Positions 10,240-21,926 of a DNA stretch of 64,000 nucleotides are shown in pieces. Numbering within the stretch: the first letter of the stretch is position 1; every line of letters begins with the position of its first letter. A program made the translations under genes and the position numbers. The notes under the pieces are model-generated. The model made no database searches, was not told the DNA's origin, and saw only the letters and a program-made list of their open reading frames with translations. Source of the DNA: Metallyticus violacea (lineage: Eukaryota; Arthropoda; Insecta; Mantodea; Metallyticidae); contig CM060834.1 of assembly GCA_030762175.1 (NCBI GenBank), forward strand, positions 26,708,001 to 26,772,000, written 5' to 3'.

Positions 10240-12419
10240 TTAGAGAATTGTCAACAAATGAAATACAACGAGAGCAGTTTAAAAATCCTGATACATAGAC
10301 CAGCTGGTCGGCTTAGTGGACTTCCCATAGCTATTTCTTCTTTCTTTTCATAGAATTTGGGTCTCCATTGAAAGTAACTGGAGGTTAAGACATGTTTGAA
10401 TAATGAACTACTTCTGTTTTAAAGTGAAATTGCAGGAGTTCCAAGGTGTCCTTGATAGGTACATTTGTGAACAGAAATTGCTAAGTACTGAGGTAATTTG
10501 TACGTTAGTGAACTAATGGTATTGGCAATAGGTCTTAAGGGAATGGGTGGGTTCATGTATCTTAGAGAGGTCGTACAGTCTAAAACTGTAGGCTATTAAA
10601 TGACTGTAGCTGTTTTATGTTCTCAGGTTCACATTTGGTTTTCTTTCAACACTTACAGTTGAATCCTTCAGTGTGTAGGTATCTGGGATTAACAAGGATC
10701 TAATTTTGTCCTCATATTTAACTATGCCCATCACCGCAGTAGCATTGCCTTTATCAGCGGGCAGGCTAAGGTATTGCCATTTTCACGCTTAATATCTGAT
10801 CTTTTCTTACTACTAAGACCATCTTAAATCCTGCATGCTTCTGAGCATATCACTTGTGCTTCAGCTGTGGGAAGATCACAAATTGCATTTTCCACCTGTG
10901 TGATAATATTTCCGTGGTATATTCTTTGCAGCTAAGGCAAAACTGTGTCCTTTAATTAGAAGAGAAACAGCAGCTGGAGACTGCTGGTCCAATTTCTTCT
11001 TTTGATTTGGAGCCATGTTGTTCAGCACAGTTAAAGGTGATAAAATATATCTGATTCCACATTTGTGAACACAGCGAGATGAATAGGCAGGCTTAAAAGT
11101 CCTTTGAAGACAATGCAATATGAGAATCGTAGAATGAATCTGTTCTCTAGTGAAAGCTCGACTGGCCCTATAATTATGTGACCTGTAATATGCTTGTCAT
11201 TGTATGTCTGTAATAAATATGTCTTCACTATTATATTTAGAACCCAGGAGTTACTAATTCAATTAATGGCCCCAACACTTGATAATATAAGGGAATTAAT
11301 GTAAAAGACATCGATTTTTAAAACTAATTGCAAATGAAGTAATTTTCTTGACTATCTAAATACTGTTATGATTTGAATACATGAATAAATGCAGCATACA
11401 AAATAAGAGAGTAGCTATAAATTACTAGCCAAAGAGGCATGAAGCAATTTTTGCTTCGTTTATTCAAATAATGCACAGGAGGGAAACGATGTCTAAGAGC
11501 TGAGTGTACATAATAATTTTATTAGTTTGTCCTCAAAAATGTCCTCTGGGGAGAGAAAGTGTTTTGCATAGAGTTGGAATGGTTGCCACAACCACGAACG
11601 AAATAGCACGTACTCTCTGCGCACGATAAACATAAAGATATTATTTATTAAACAAACAAAAGAGCATGAGATGATATGATTTAATAGTACTATTCATAAT
11701 TACATATAAATATAAACAAGCATAAAAGGCTTACTAAACATTTACAGCGTCGTTGTGATGCGTTCACTGTAATTATTAACATTTCAACATACTGTGCATT
11801 GCTAAACTGTGCTATCACAGCATAAGAATAAGAATACACAGTAAAAACAGTTTGCCTTTGATGTTGTTGCTTATAAATCCCTGGGTTTACTTTTTAATGT
11901 ATCCATCTAGTGTCACTGCTATCACCCCAGTTAATAATGTGTTTAAGAAACAGCTGTTAAAAAGGGAAGTTGCTTATCGTAAATTAAAACTTAACTGTAA
12001 TGAGAATGTAGTTACTATTTCTTATCAAAATTTCATGAAATTTCAGTGTTTGTCGCTGAAATATAAGGACGATAAGTAAAACATCACAGTATTTAGGGCA
12101 GGTAAATTGTTAATCGTAATTTGGTTTTCGATTTTGCTGGTTTATGTGGTTTATCAATAAGGTTAAGCACTTATATGCATTTTTTTTATTTTACTGCTAA
12201 ATATCTTATTTATGTTTATCTGAGAAAGTATAATGTTTCTGAGATAGGTTGAGCAGTTGGCGAGCAAAGTGTACGTTTGTAATTGTCCTATATGATTGAT
12301 TTCTAAAGCGGTTTTCCGTGTTTTACACCAGTTTTTGCCATATGCACTTATCTGATAATTGAAGTGAATGATGGAGGGAAATATATCGTTGAGAGATGTG
12401 AGTAGTGTTCTGCAAAATT
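10240..12419. other. Spacer of 2.2 kb, nothing recognised
   Basis: AT-rich sequence with short frames at 10876-11118 and 11031-11228 (minus) and 11852-12079 (plus), none with a recognisable motif. No shared repeat was found. Confidence 0.45.
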
Positions 12420-13370
12420 ATTAAATAAAAGTAAGAGGGACTATCAAAAGTTTTGCAAGTGTCATCCTTAAAGTCCAAGCTAAGGACTTAATTCGAAAAC
12501 TTATACTCACAATCCTTAAATACTCTCCTTCTTTCTCAGCACACGGCTGTAGACTGTGCAACCGCTTGTCAAAACCAATGCGATACTCGGGCTGAGATAT
12601 TGTCAACAGAGCTGAATTCATAGCTTGAGCAAGATCTTGCACTCCCTTAAAAGATTTTACAGAATATTTCTCCCCAGGAAACAACCAGAAGTTGCACGTG
12701 CAAAGTCAGGGCTGCAGAGTGGTGGTCAAGCAGTTAGACTTTGGGGACTTACAGTTTCCTCAAATTTGCAGTTGTTTTATGAGGAGATGCATTGTCGTAA
12801 AAGCATCAGCCTTGAAGTTCCTCTCTTTGGAAATTGCTGCTTCAGTTCTTTAAAAATTTAGTGCTATAATATTCTTCATTCATTGTGATTCCGTCTAATA
12901 TACAGTCAACCATTTATGGTGCTTCATAGTTGAAGAAAATCATGAACATTTGGTTACGAGAACGAAAATCTTGTCGAAGAATAACTGGTCTTGGGTCATT
13001 CTCATTTACCCACACGCAGTCCTGAGCTTTATTTGGGGGTGGTATAGTAATAAAACCAACTTTCATCGCCAGTGCATGTATCTATCAAACGTTTAGGATC
13101 ATTTGGTGAAAACATGCTCAGCAATTTCTTTTCATATTTCTTTCTCCTCTTCCACTTCCTTGGTTGGGAATGTGAAACAAATTTTGCCCAGTTTTTTCAC
13201 AGCTTTAAATGTTCATGAAGTGTACTATCAATACTGATATTTACTTCCACATTTAACATTTCAACAGTAATATGTCTTATTTTCCACCAAGATGTCTTTG
13301 AATTGTTCATCATGAATAGTGACATGTGCAGGTGAATATTTTTCGCTCTTTCGTCTGGCTAATAGCGTAT
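12420..13370 (-). mobile_element. Decayed mariner-type transposon
   Basis: Read from 13370 downwards it keeps the order of a mariner transposase. First comes helix-turn-helix text (DILVENK, VEMLNVEVNISIDSTLHEHL). Then CTGDESWFYYYTTPK, with the first catalytic Asp, near 13060, and WVNENDPRPVI with MIFFNYEAP. Then comes a degraded second site, and SPDF...CNFWLFP near 12670, where the third catalytic Asp is replaced by Asn. The tail is GEKYSVKSFKGVQDLAQAMNSAL and beyond, open from 12684 to 12421. Several stops and frameshifts make it inactive. Terminal inverted repeats were not located. The same 3' end recurs at 52.2 kb. Confidence 0.85.
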
Positions 13371-14020
13371 GAAAGTGTAGAATGTAAAGTTTTCTTTAGG
13401 TATTTTCATGATTTTTTCACCAACAATTGACACAGGGCTGAACTCGAATGTACGACAGTGACTATGTAAGTTTAAATGTTCACTTACTCATATTTTGCCA
13501 GCTGCGTCAGTTCAATTTTTGTAGACATTATTGTCCAACAATGGTTAGACTGGTTGAACAACTTTTTGAATGCCTCTCGTATTATTAAGCAGAAAATTTC
13601 ACTATAGAAATACCATCGAGTTAATCTTTCTGTTTTCGTTTTCTTGGCAGTATTTTAACCGCAAAGTTAACAAAACATAACGTGAAATAATACTGACGAA
13701 AAATATATCACCTGTTTTGGAATTACAGTCGTAATATCATTATTAACTGATATTTCTTGGAACAGTTTTCAGTGTTTTTAAGATTTTCCAGCAATGAAAA
13801 AGCGTGAACTTGGAACTTCTAGGGTCATTTGGTCAGAGTTATGATTCACCATTGTGTCTTGTATTACAGTCATAACCTTGCAACCTGGAAAGTGTGGTCC
13901 TGTTTTAATTCACAAGAGCGGGTAGTGCCAAAAGCTGTGCAATAGCTGTTTAATTTATTACAAAATAATAGTAAATTATCGATTTGTATTCAATTATGCC
14001 ATCCTCTTTATTTACTCAGG
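13371..14020. other. Spacer, nothing recognised
   Basis: It may include the outer 5' end of the preceding transposon, but I could not find an inverted repeat matching its 3' side. Otherwise nothing is visible. Confidence 0.4.
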
Positions 14021-14095
14021 GACATGTCAGTGATTAGCATAACCCACTTCGTGGCATGCACATTGAGAATTCGATCCCGTGTAATGCCCAAACGG
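14021..14095 (+). mobile_element. tRNA-like fragment, probable SINE head
   Basis: GGACATGTCAGTGATTAGCA fits a polymerase III A box, and GAATTCGATCCC, about 35 bases on, fits a B box. The spacing is that of a tRNA, but the stems are poor and there is no sign of a working anticodon arm. A decayed SINE head is the simplest reading. Confidence 0.35.
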
Positions 14096-15599
14096 TCCTT
14101 TCTGTATTTTCTTATTCTGTGCTGACTTCGTTTGTTTCACGTTTAAAGACAAACATACAACTGAAGTTAACTATTAAATTTTACGCCGCTTATCAATACT
14201 TGATGATAACTGTATGATTTTTGGATCATTTCCTCAAAAATCCCTTAAAAATCAGTGTCTACACTTCTTAATGCATTGTATTGGTTCATTAAGTGAGATT
14301 AAAATAAAATGGAATGAATTGCGTGATTTTTAAGCTATGACTATATTGCCTGGCAGCATAACACGGCAAGTCAACCGACCACATGTATCTGTCGTTGTAA
14401 TGCGAACACAGAGCAGTACATCACCAGAGGCATATGTTTCCCTGTTAGTCACCACATGGAAAAGGAAGGCTTTGTGGCTTTTGGAAGCCTGCCATTGCTC
14501 GAGCAGCTTCTTCTTCGATATTCCGAAGGAGAGAGAGAGGAAGGGGGGAAAAATAAAAAGAAAAGGAACAAAAAAAAAGGAACAAATGGAAAAAAATAGA
14601 AGAGTAAGGTTAATTTAATTGGCCACAGCTTGGAGGCGAGAATCCCTATGTCTTCTGAAAAAAGGGACAATGGTAGTATGACGCAGCAATGGCTTTCACG
14701 TTCCTTACAGTCAAATAAGAAGCATTTCGACATCCCTTGGAGAAAGTACACACAACATTCATGCAATGTAATTAAAAAAGCTGAGACAACAGCAATATAC
14801 ACGGTGAAATAAACATGTTCCAAGTTCACTATATGGCTTTTTCACTTCACACTTGAACACGGAACCTTAAAAGACCAAATTGGCGATGTACCTATTGACC
14901 ATTGCTTTCGGGAAGGAAGGGGGGTTCATATGAACGTTGTATCGGTAGTCAGTTATAGATACTGGTGGATATACCAAAGTATCCTCTAAAGATAGCTTTT
15001 CATATGAATTGTCATGAAGCTATAGTCTGCACAAAGGCATGGGGATATTTATAAATGCTAAACTGCATTTCAAATTTATCAGACTTTTTAAGCCCCAAAA
15101 TATGTTATGGGTTGTATCTTTCTAACAAAGAACAGACAATGCAGGAAAATTGAAACTTTTACAAAAATGGGTTAATGCCATGGATGTTCTGCATAAATTG
15201 TATACTGGTGCTAATACACTCTATAAGTATATAAATGATTAGTAAAATATGCACTAGTGCAGAAAACGCACATAATTTTATAATAATGAATTTTTGCTCA
15301 GTTTATGTTATTGGTACTGCTGAAGTTTATCAGGTCATACATTCTGTATTTTATAACTGCATTGTTGAATGTTAGTAATTGCTTTTAAGTAGTTAAGTAT
15401 TCATTGCTGGTCTTCAAAGAATATTATAATAATACCGTATAGCTTGATTAAATACAGTAAATGTTTAAACTGTTTAGTGTCTTCTGATAAACAAACTCCA
15501 ATAGAAAACTGAAAACACGATCCAGAAATACAGAAAAAGAATTGTCTTGAAAAGGCCAGAATTAAACCCAGGTGTTTTGATTTATTGTCGTTTGGACTG
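14096..15599. other. Spacer with a purine-rich tract
   Basis: A purine-rich run (GAGAGAGAGAGGAAGGGGGG and A-rich continuation) lies at about 14525-14605. The minus frame 14449-14829 (126 codons) reads its complement as a Phe/Leu-rich stretch and is likely an artefact of that composition. Nothing else is recognised. Confidence 0.45.
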
Positions 15600-15822
15600 T
15601 CGCAACGTCTGTAGATTGGATGTGAATGATGGCGCTAATGAGCTCGTTGAGTTTTTGGTGCCTTTGGCATGCACCTATTCAGGGTAAGGAAAAACTCCGG
15701 AAAAAAAAAAAAAAAAAAAAAAAAAAACTTTAACCAGAGACTTGGCCTGGCCGGTGTTCGAATGAAGCACCTAGGGATTAACAGTGGCAAACGCTACCAC
15801 TCGACCACTGAGGCGCTCATAT
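15600..15822 (-). mobile_element. tRNA-derived SINE of a further family, with long A/T tract
   Basis: On the minus strand from about 15817 the head reads AGCGCCTCAGTGGTCGAGTGG (A box in the last 15 bases) and then CATTCGAACACC (B box) near 15755. A T-run of about 28 bases (A on the plus strand, 15700-15727) follows, then CCGGAGTTTTTCCTTACCC and GTGCATGCCAAAGGCACC. The GGnnTTTTCC segment recalls the central domain of family B. Only one copy lies in the window, so the 3' border is a guess. Confidence 0.6.
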
Positions 15823-16174
15823 GAAAGGACAAGGCTCGAAAAGGAAAACTGATGGAGTGTGACTGTAGATTGCATTACTCAGACATTTTTAATATCTGCA
15901 TGCAATAAGTTAAATTTCTTCTAAAATAAAAAATGTTATGTTTTCAAAATTTTGTCGCTAAACTTCACAAGCATAGGGTGAGACAAGTAGTACCGATCTT
16001 TTAACATCCAAAGCTGACAGTGGCAAGATATCTACAGAGGGAGAAAGGAGAGGAAGGCAGCATAAAGATCGCTTAGATATCTACCTTCTGTGGACGAACG
16101 AAGAGCGAATTTATTGGAATTAAAATGCAACCCATTATGTGTCGAGTCTTCCTTTCACACATTATTGATGATAA
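15823..16174. other. Spacer, nothing recognised
   Basis: No gene or repeat seen. The frame 16090-16359 mostly translates the following SINE. Confidence 0.45.
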
Positions 16175-16461
16175 TTTGGTTTATTTACGGACGCTCTTTA
16201 ACATCTCAGGTCTTCGGCGTTCCATTTAATTCAGGGCGTGAAACTGCCGATCAATTTTGCTCACACGCCTCTTCTTTCAGGCTTAAGATTCTTTATCGCG
16301 CCGTAAATCTACGATATGGGACCCATGGCTTTACTTTCCTTTCAAGGAACCATATTTAGCGGTTTTACACCCGAAGATATCCATCGACCCTGGCCGGGAT
16401 TGAACCCGCGATCTTGGGTTTACGGGGCAAATATGGTTACCAATAGACCACAAGAACCGAC
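16175..16461 (-). mobile_element. Family A tRNA-derived SINE, near full length
   Basis: On the minus strand it runs from the tRNA-like head (B box near 16400, GGTTCAATCCC as seen) through the family body to the tail ATGTTAAAGAGCGTCCGTAAAT at about 16178-16205. Target-site duplications are not obvious. An internal short deletion changes the GGAAGGGAAG segment. Confidence 0.92.
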
Positions 16462-17469
16462 ACACGCACACTATTGGGGGGAGGCTTGATAGAGCTAGGA
16501 TTCTATTCTTTGTTATATATTTCTTGCATTAATTAAACTGTACACAATACTCTCATCTATTCTGAGGAATATTTTTCTTTCTTAAATAAACTCTCATAAT
16601 TTTCAAAAAAGAAAAGATTGGATTAAGAGAATGGCATACATAGTTTCAATTTTATTTAATAAATGATAAATATTTTTCTTCATAAGAAGGTCGAAATTCA
16701 CCAACTTATGGTGAAGAATAAGCAACTATTGGTTATATAAAAACAAAACGTTTCATTTTCCTGCAAAGTTTGAGAATAGTATATACAATTCAAACTCGGA
16801 TCAAGTAATTTAATACTGTTAACATTTTATAAATATGATAACGCCGCTCTTAGCTGATTCTCTCCTAGAAAGTTGAAAGAAAATTTTGTTTTTAGGTAGG
16901 AAAGCGAAATACGTGAGAGAGTAACTTGGGAACTTGATGCCAAAGACGAAACTGTATTAATAATTAAAGAGTTCGCGATGAAGTGTGAAGGAAGTGGTTC
17001 TTGAAAGGACCCATCTTATTCTCCCCGAGGCCACTGTGTTGTGCTAAAGATAATAAGTAGTGCATGTGTGTGGATTCAAGTTCACTTTACAGCAAGACCG
17101 TGACATTACAACTGACAAACGTATTTGCAATTGGCGGCCAAGGAAGCTTCTGCCTGAAGCTTTTGACAAGGGCATTTCTAAATAGTAGTCTAAAGACAGC
17201 GTTCCTGTACGCTATAGGCCACAAAAATCGCAATAAATAATTGTTATACAACATATTGTAGTGTTACTAAATAACACCCTACGCCTAAAACCAAATTAAT
17301 TCAGAGCACTGACTGATTTCCTAAACTAAAAACGGACATTAGAGTGTGCGGTCAGAGTTATATCTCCCTTTATTCTTTACATCCTTTTTTAACTAATAAG
17401 TATTAAAGGAAGTGGTTTAAGGCTAATTATCTTTTTAACTAAATTATACTGAACCGCTCATGATTAAGT
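16462..17469. other. AT-rich spacer, nothing recognised
   Basis: No open frame, tRNA-like box or shared repeat was found in this kilobase. Confidence 0.5.
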
Positions 17470-17572
17470 TAGTTTATTGATACCTGATTTACACATTTGC
17501 TCAAATAATATGCCTCGTATTCATAGATGACCCTGCAGGGAACTGGACTGGATTGTTCTGCTTCACATCTCA
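17470..17572 (+). repeat. Dispersed repeat R1, copy 1, left part
   Basis: It shares TAGTTTATTGATACCTGATT and ACA, then CAAATAAyATGyCTC, CCTG..GGG and TTCACATCTyA with 34284-34379. The right part resumes at 18358 after an inserted element. R1 has no coding content and its class is unknown. Confidence 0.85.
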
Positions 17573-18357
17573 CAATGGCGGCTTGAGCATATTTTATTTA
17601 GTTGGTACAGAAAAACTTGTAAAAATAACATTACATAGAAGTAAATTTATCACATTGAAAAAAGCACAACACTCTCACTTTTCCCCCCTCCCTTGACAAT
17701 GTATTAAGATGTTCAATACACCTTGAGAGGCAGAAGTGGCAAAATAAGTCTTTTCTCACTAAACACTCAAGTTTACTCTTATTTATAATAGTGCTAGTTC
17801 TTTTTAAAACGCAATATTATTTAAGGATAAGTTAGTTGAGTTGCTCTTATAGTCAAATTCCTCAAAAGCAAACGGGGCAAAAGAGAAAACAGCTCATGGG
17901 AAGTAATGATGTTAACCTCATGACAAATCGCTTAAGGGAAGCTTCTCTTGCACGTGCTACGAAAGGGAGTACAGGCACAGTGCGCATGCGTACAAAGTTC
18001 ACAGACTCTGCGTGTTCTTCATGAACCTTCGCACCTCTCATTCCCTTGCCCTCCAGCCTCATAACAACTCCTTTTAAACCAAAGCATTCTGCCCTGCTAA
18101 GCCTGGACACAAGGAGAATGTGCCCTAGCCCGTTCTCTTCACACATACACACACACCCCAAGTTGTCTGCATTTTGAAAAGTCGTTTAAACCGCGCGCCT
18201 ATCCTGTATGCTGCAATGCAGTTCCTGAAAGATTTATCATTTGCGTCTATGAAATTGTATAATTTTTGAGTTGACAATATTTGCAGAAAGTATTTAAAGA
18301 TATTTAAGGTTCAAAATTAAAGGGAGGGCACGTGCCCTTAAGCACGAATCGCCACTG
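17573..18357. mobile_element. hAT-like non-autonomous element inserted in R1
   Basis: The ends are imperfect inverted repeats: CAATGGCGGCTTGAGCA on the left, and on the right the complement of CAGTGGCGATTCGTGCT followed by a GGGCACGTGCCC palindrome. CAGTGGCG is a common hAT terminus. The flanks CATCTCA (17566-17572) and CGTCCCAA (18358-18365) are related through the uninterrupted R1 copy, which has CATCTTAG at 34373-34380, so an 8-bp duplication with later transitions fits. The 785-bp body has no transposase frame; the opposed frames at 17836-18024 and 17862-18161 lack known motifs. Confidence 0.72.
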
Positions 18358-18530
18358 CGTCCCAAGAAAGAAAGAGCAAGTCGAAGGGCTTCCGCTTAAC
18401 TTTTAGAAACTAATGCGTTAACTTTTTCACGCATGCGCTAGCGCCCCTCACCAATTCTGGCGACCCTTCCAAGGACATATTGCTATGTGCTTATAATTTT
18501 AACGACATATACAATTTCAAACAACCCGTG
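18358..18530 (+). repeat. Dispersed repeat R1, copy 1, right part
   Basis: It shares GAAAGAAAGAGC, CTTAACTTT, TTTTCACGCATGCGCTAGCG and CCAATTCT, then ATATTGCTATG and TTAACrACATAT, with 34381-34540. The left part ends at 17572. Confidence 0.85.
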
Positions 18531-19849
18531 CAACAATATCGATATAATACAAAATTAACAATAAATATACTGATATTTAAAATCTCTTCTAAATAAAATG
18601 AAATAGGAAAACAGTGCCAGAGTATACAGAGTTATAAAATACCTAACTCTAGTGCGAGTGGCTAAAAAGACCGGATAGTTCGGCCGTATATCTCCCGTTG
18701 CCACGATATTTCTTCCAATATTTGTAGCACATAACCGCTTCACCGTTTTAAAACGTAGGTGCAGTATATTAAATAACAAAATTTTGTACTCATCCTGCTA
18801 AAAGCAGATGCTAAAAACGTTGCCCATTTTTCCTGACACATCTTCTTAGGAAATTATCAATAACACGCATCAGTTTTCCATTACTAACTACGTATCGAAA
18901 GTTTGTTTTAAATGTCCCCAGTATTTCAGGGTTAGTTGAATATACTCTCAACTTTAAATGTCTCCCAGTGATAAAAATCTCAAACCGTAAGGTCTGGGGA
19001 ACTAGGAGGCCATAAACCAATACCAAATAATTTTGGGAATATACGGCTCAATTTTGAAATGGATTAATGAACCTTTTTCTCCCCCCCCCCTTAATTCAAT
19101 CAATTGGAGAATCCGTCTCTACTATAATGTTTTTCGTGTTGGAACATTGCTGTGAGATAATTTAGGCCTAAATGTATATCTCGTTTTGCCATTAATCTAT
19201 GCCTTGAAAATGAATATTTCGATGACGCAATGAATATCTTACAATTGCACAACACAACTGTTTGACAGGTCTTCACACTCCCACCTGCCCCAAAGGGAAT
19301 GCATATATTAAATAGGTGTTAATAATTATATAACGTTTTATAGTTTGTATTAGTGCGTTAAGAAAATTACGCATAATAAGGAAATGTACATTCATATTGT
19401 AAGCTACCTGATTGCGTTCCCTTTTAGCCCCGACCGAAGGCTGCCGATGGTAGCAATAAGTGAACGCTGAACAATAAGCTTTTTGTATTTTTACTAGCTG
19501 CAAATCCTCTAGAAATCGTTACAAAATTGTTCAGTAGTCGGTGGAGGTGTAAATGGTTTCCTCGCACTACGCGGTAGTATGTTTAAAAACCCACCTATCG
19601 GAGATCAAAGTTTTGAAAAGTTAAAAGCGAGCGCGCATGGGCGAGTCAGAGCTCACCAATGGCATTCAAGAGTTTCAAAATTTCAACAGCCGTGGGCACA
19701 CCTATGAGAATTCCGATGAGTTTCGAGGGTCACGTGCCGACATTTTAAAGATTAGTGTACAAAGGGAAATATCTCCTGCAAAGGTATATTCAGACAATAA
19801 ATTTTTGCCATTAGGTTGAATATGTAGTTCCACCTTCAGTTCTGGCAGT
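18531..19849. other. Spacer, nothing recognised
   Basis: Short minus frames (18555-18779, 18811-19026, 19273-19503) and one plus frame (19637-19819) have no recognisable motif. A C-run lies at about 19081-19090. Confidence 0.45.
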
Positions 19850-20013
19850 GTACGCAATTTGTCTTCAGATCATTTCTGTTCAGTTCACGTAATTTGATGA
19901 AGGCACGACAGTTCTATAGTATGAGGAACGCAGTTTGATAAAGCAGTTGGTGGAGTTAATTTCAGTTCTAGTTACGAATTTTCCGGTGTTTAAGTGATAT
20001 AATATTAGTTCAC

Positions 20014-20310
20014 ATGGCGTCACCCAATCAAATCTTGCCCGACAAATCTGGTGTTCAGGGTAGCAAGCTAACTTCGCCGGTTAATGGCAACGGACCAGGT
20101 AGCCGTCCATAAACCCCTACTCGAATAAACACTTCAAGGTGTTAAATGAAGCAGTACCTTATAATTTATATCTTCCCCCACCTCTTCTCCACGAGGGCAC
20201 GAAAAGGCGACTCGGGCCCCTGAGATACCCAGGGTACGAAGAGATACTCTCAAATAGTTGTTCTGCGAGAATCGATTATATCGAGGAGGTCGCGGTCGGC
20301 GATAAGTAAT
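20014..20310 (+). pseudogene. Coding-like patch of unknown family, frameshifted
   Basis: An ATG at 20014 in good context (TTCACATGGCG) opens a 32-codon frame beginning MASPNQILPDKSGVQ, which stops at a TAA near 20110. The next frame is then open from about 20107 to 20310 (about 67 codons, with VLNEAVPYNLYLPPP and RRLGPLRYPGYEEILSN). The second frame starts where the first stops, as a one-base indel would give. Base composition rises here relative to its flanks. The upstream stretch 19850-20013 resembles an untranslated leader. It may be the 5' end of a retrotransposon first frame or an exon remnant. I recognise no domain. Confidence 0.3.
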
Positions 20311-21189
20311 AGTAATAATTAGTGCCGCGCCCTGCGAGCCTCTTCAACTACATAACACCACTCCAACTGGCCGACTTCGTCAATATCACGCTTCCAACCA
20401 CCTGAAAGAGGGAATGATGCTGCGCTTTTTACTGGGGAATTTCAGCGATTAAAAAGGTAGCTTCCGTTGGCCTATTATGGAATTTTGAAGCAGTTTTGTA
20501 TGTTCATTAAGTTGACCTGTACAATAAAGCATCATACTTTTTGGCATAAATTCTCGTACTAAAATTTAACTTTGATACTCTGTTAGCTTAGCGTGTAATG
20601 TACCCACAGCGCTAGGAGTGCAAGTGAAACATAATGAATTCCGCCTGCAGTGACATGCGACAAACAATATGCTGTTCTGAAATAACTTTAATCTCAAACA
20701 AATCTTCAGCTTAGGCCTATGGATAGTTTGTTCTTCTGTGTAGCACCGCTCGAAGATTGTTTAAAATGTTTAAAGAGGAGAGGCGATCAATTTCAATGGA
20801 AGGTAGAGAGACCCGGGCTCCAGTTTGTGCTCTAAAGGAGGAAAACATTAAAACTGCTATTGTCATCGTGAGAGAGGATCGTTGCATGCCATTAATAACA
20901 CTTTGAGAATTGTTGTACATTTCGTTACGTACCACTCACACTTGGTAACTGAATAGTGCATATAAAATGAGTTTGCGCACGGTGGGTTCCAAGATTACTG
21001 ATTCCCGAACAAAAAGATGTTGGCATGCAGGTTTGCATGTAGTTGAATAAAATGTTACAGGAAGATGCGGAGTTTTTTGTTGATGAAACGTTGACATCAT
21101 TTCGATCCTTATAGGGAACACATACACACACATCTGGTTCCCTGTTGGGAAAGTTGGGTTATTTCATTTTATGATATTCAAGAAATAGT
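20311..21189. other. Spacer, nothing recognised
   Basis: Short overlapping minus frames at 20717-20935, 20925-21131 and 20936-21133 share bases in different frames and carry no motif. Confidence 0.45.
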
Positions 21190-21600
21190 TTACTAGCATG
21201 TAACACCTGTGTATACAACTGTAGCTGGGCAAACTGCAAGGCAAAAGACAATTTCCTGTCAACAAGTTGAATAGTACATCATGATAATGTACGGCCGCAC
21301 ATAGGAAATTTTGTTGCTGAGAAATTCCCAAAATGCAATGAGAAGTATGTCCTTCATCCTCCCTATAGTCTAGTTTTAGCTCCGGTGACCTTTTCCTTTT
21401 CCCCAAATTGAAGAAACACCTACGTGGGAGCAATTTTCTATCATCAGAAGCAATGGTGAAGCCTGCGGAAGTGATTAAGTGGCTATCAAAAATGGTTTCC
21501 ATCATGTCTTTGAGGATTGAAAGAAACCTGGGATAGGTATATTGCACCCAACGGAGGCTACTTTGAGAAAGATAGTCATAATTATTAGGATGAGTAAAGG
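21190..21600 (+). mobile_element. Decayed mariner transposon, C-terminal half
   Basis: On the plus strand HHDNVRPHIGNFVAEKFPK (about 21277-21335) holds the second catalytic Asp, followed by LHPPYSLVLAP at about 21350-21385. The third site has lost a base, but its GAC codon is still present in the shifted frame. The tail LRGSNFLSSEA, WLSKMV and the CACCCAACGGAGGCTACTTTG segment follow. The opposed 160-codon minus frame 21164-21646 is only a shadow of this. It shares its 3' DNA with the fragment at 700-830. No inverted repeats were located. Confidence 0.8.
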
Positions 21601-21649
21601 TATATTGTCCAAAAAGTATAATCCTTCTATATTGAACAGCCCTCATAAA

Positions 21650-21926
21650 GGTCGATGGTATCCATACTTGCGTCGTAAACTCAAGATCGCGTATTCAGTC
21701 CTGGCCATGGTCGATGGATATTTTTCGTAAAAATCCTAAGTATGGTTTCCTTTGGAAGGGAAGTAAAGCTGTGGACCCCGTGTCGTAGATTTAAGGCACG
21801 AAAAAGAACCTCAAGCCTGAAAGGAGAGTCCTCTGAGCAAAATTTATCTGCCGTTTCACGCCCTAAATTGAATGGGACGCTGGTGACTTGACATACTAAA
21901 GATCGTTCGTAAATAAAATAGATTAA
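21650..21926 (+). mobile_element. Family A tRNA-derived SINE with damaged head
   Basis: The head has lost its A box (GGTCGATGGTATCCATACTTG) and the B box is mutated, but the body from TTCGTAAAAATCCTAAGTAT to GGGACGCTGGTGACTTG and the tail is complete. It sits directly downstream of the mariner fragment. Confidence 0.9.

Noticed and set aside
14449..14829. 126-codon minus frame with a hydrophobic stretch
   Set aside because: The apparent membrane segment is the complement of a purine-rich low-complexity tract.
21164..21646. 160-codon minus-strand frame
   Set aside because: It is the complement of a decayed mariner transposase readable on the plus strand.
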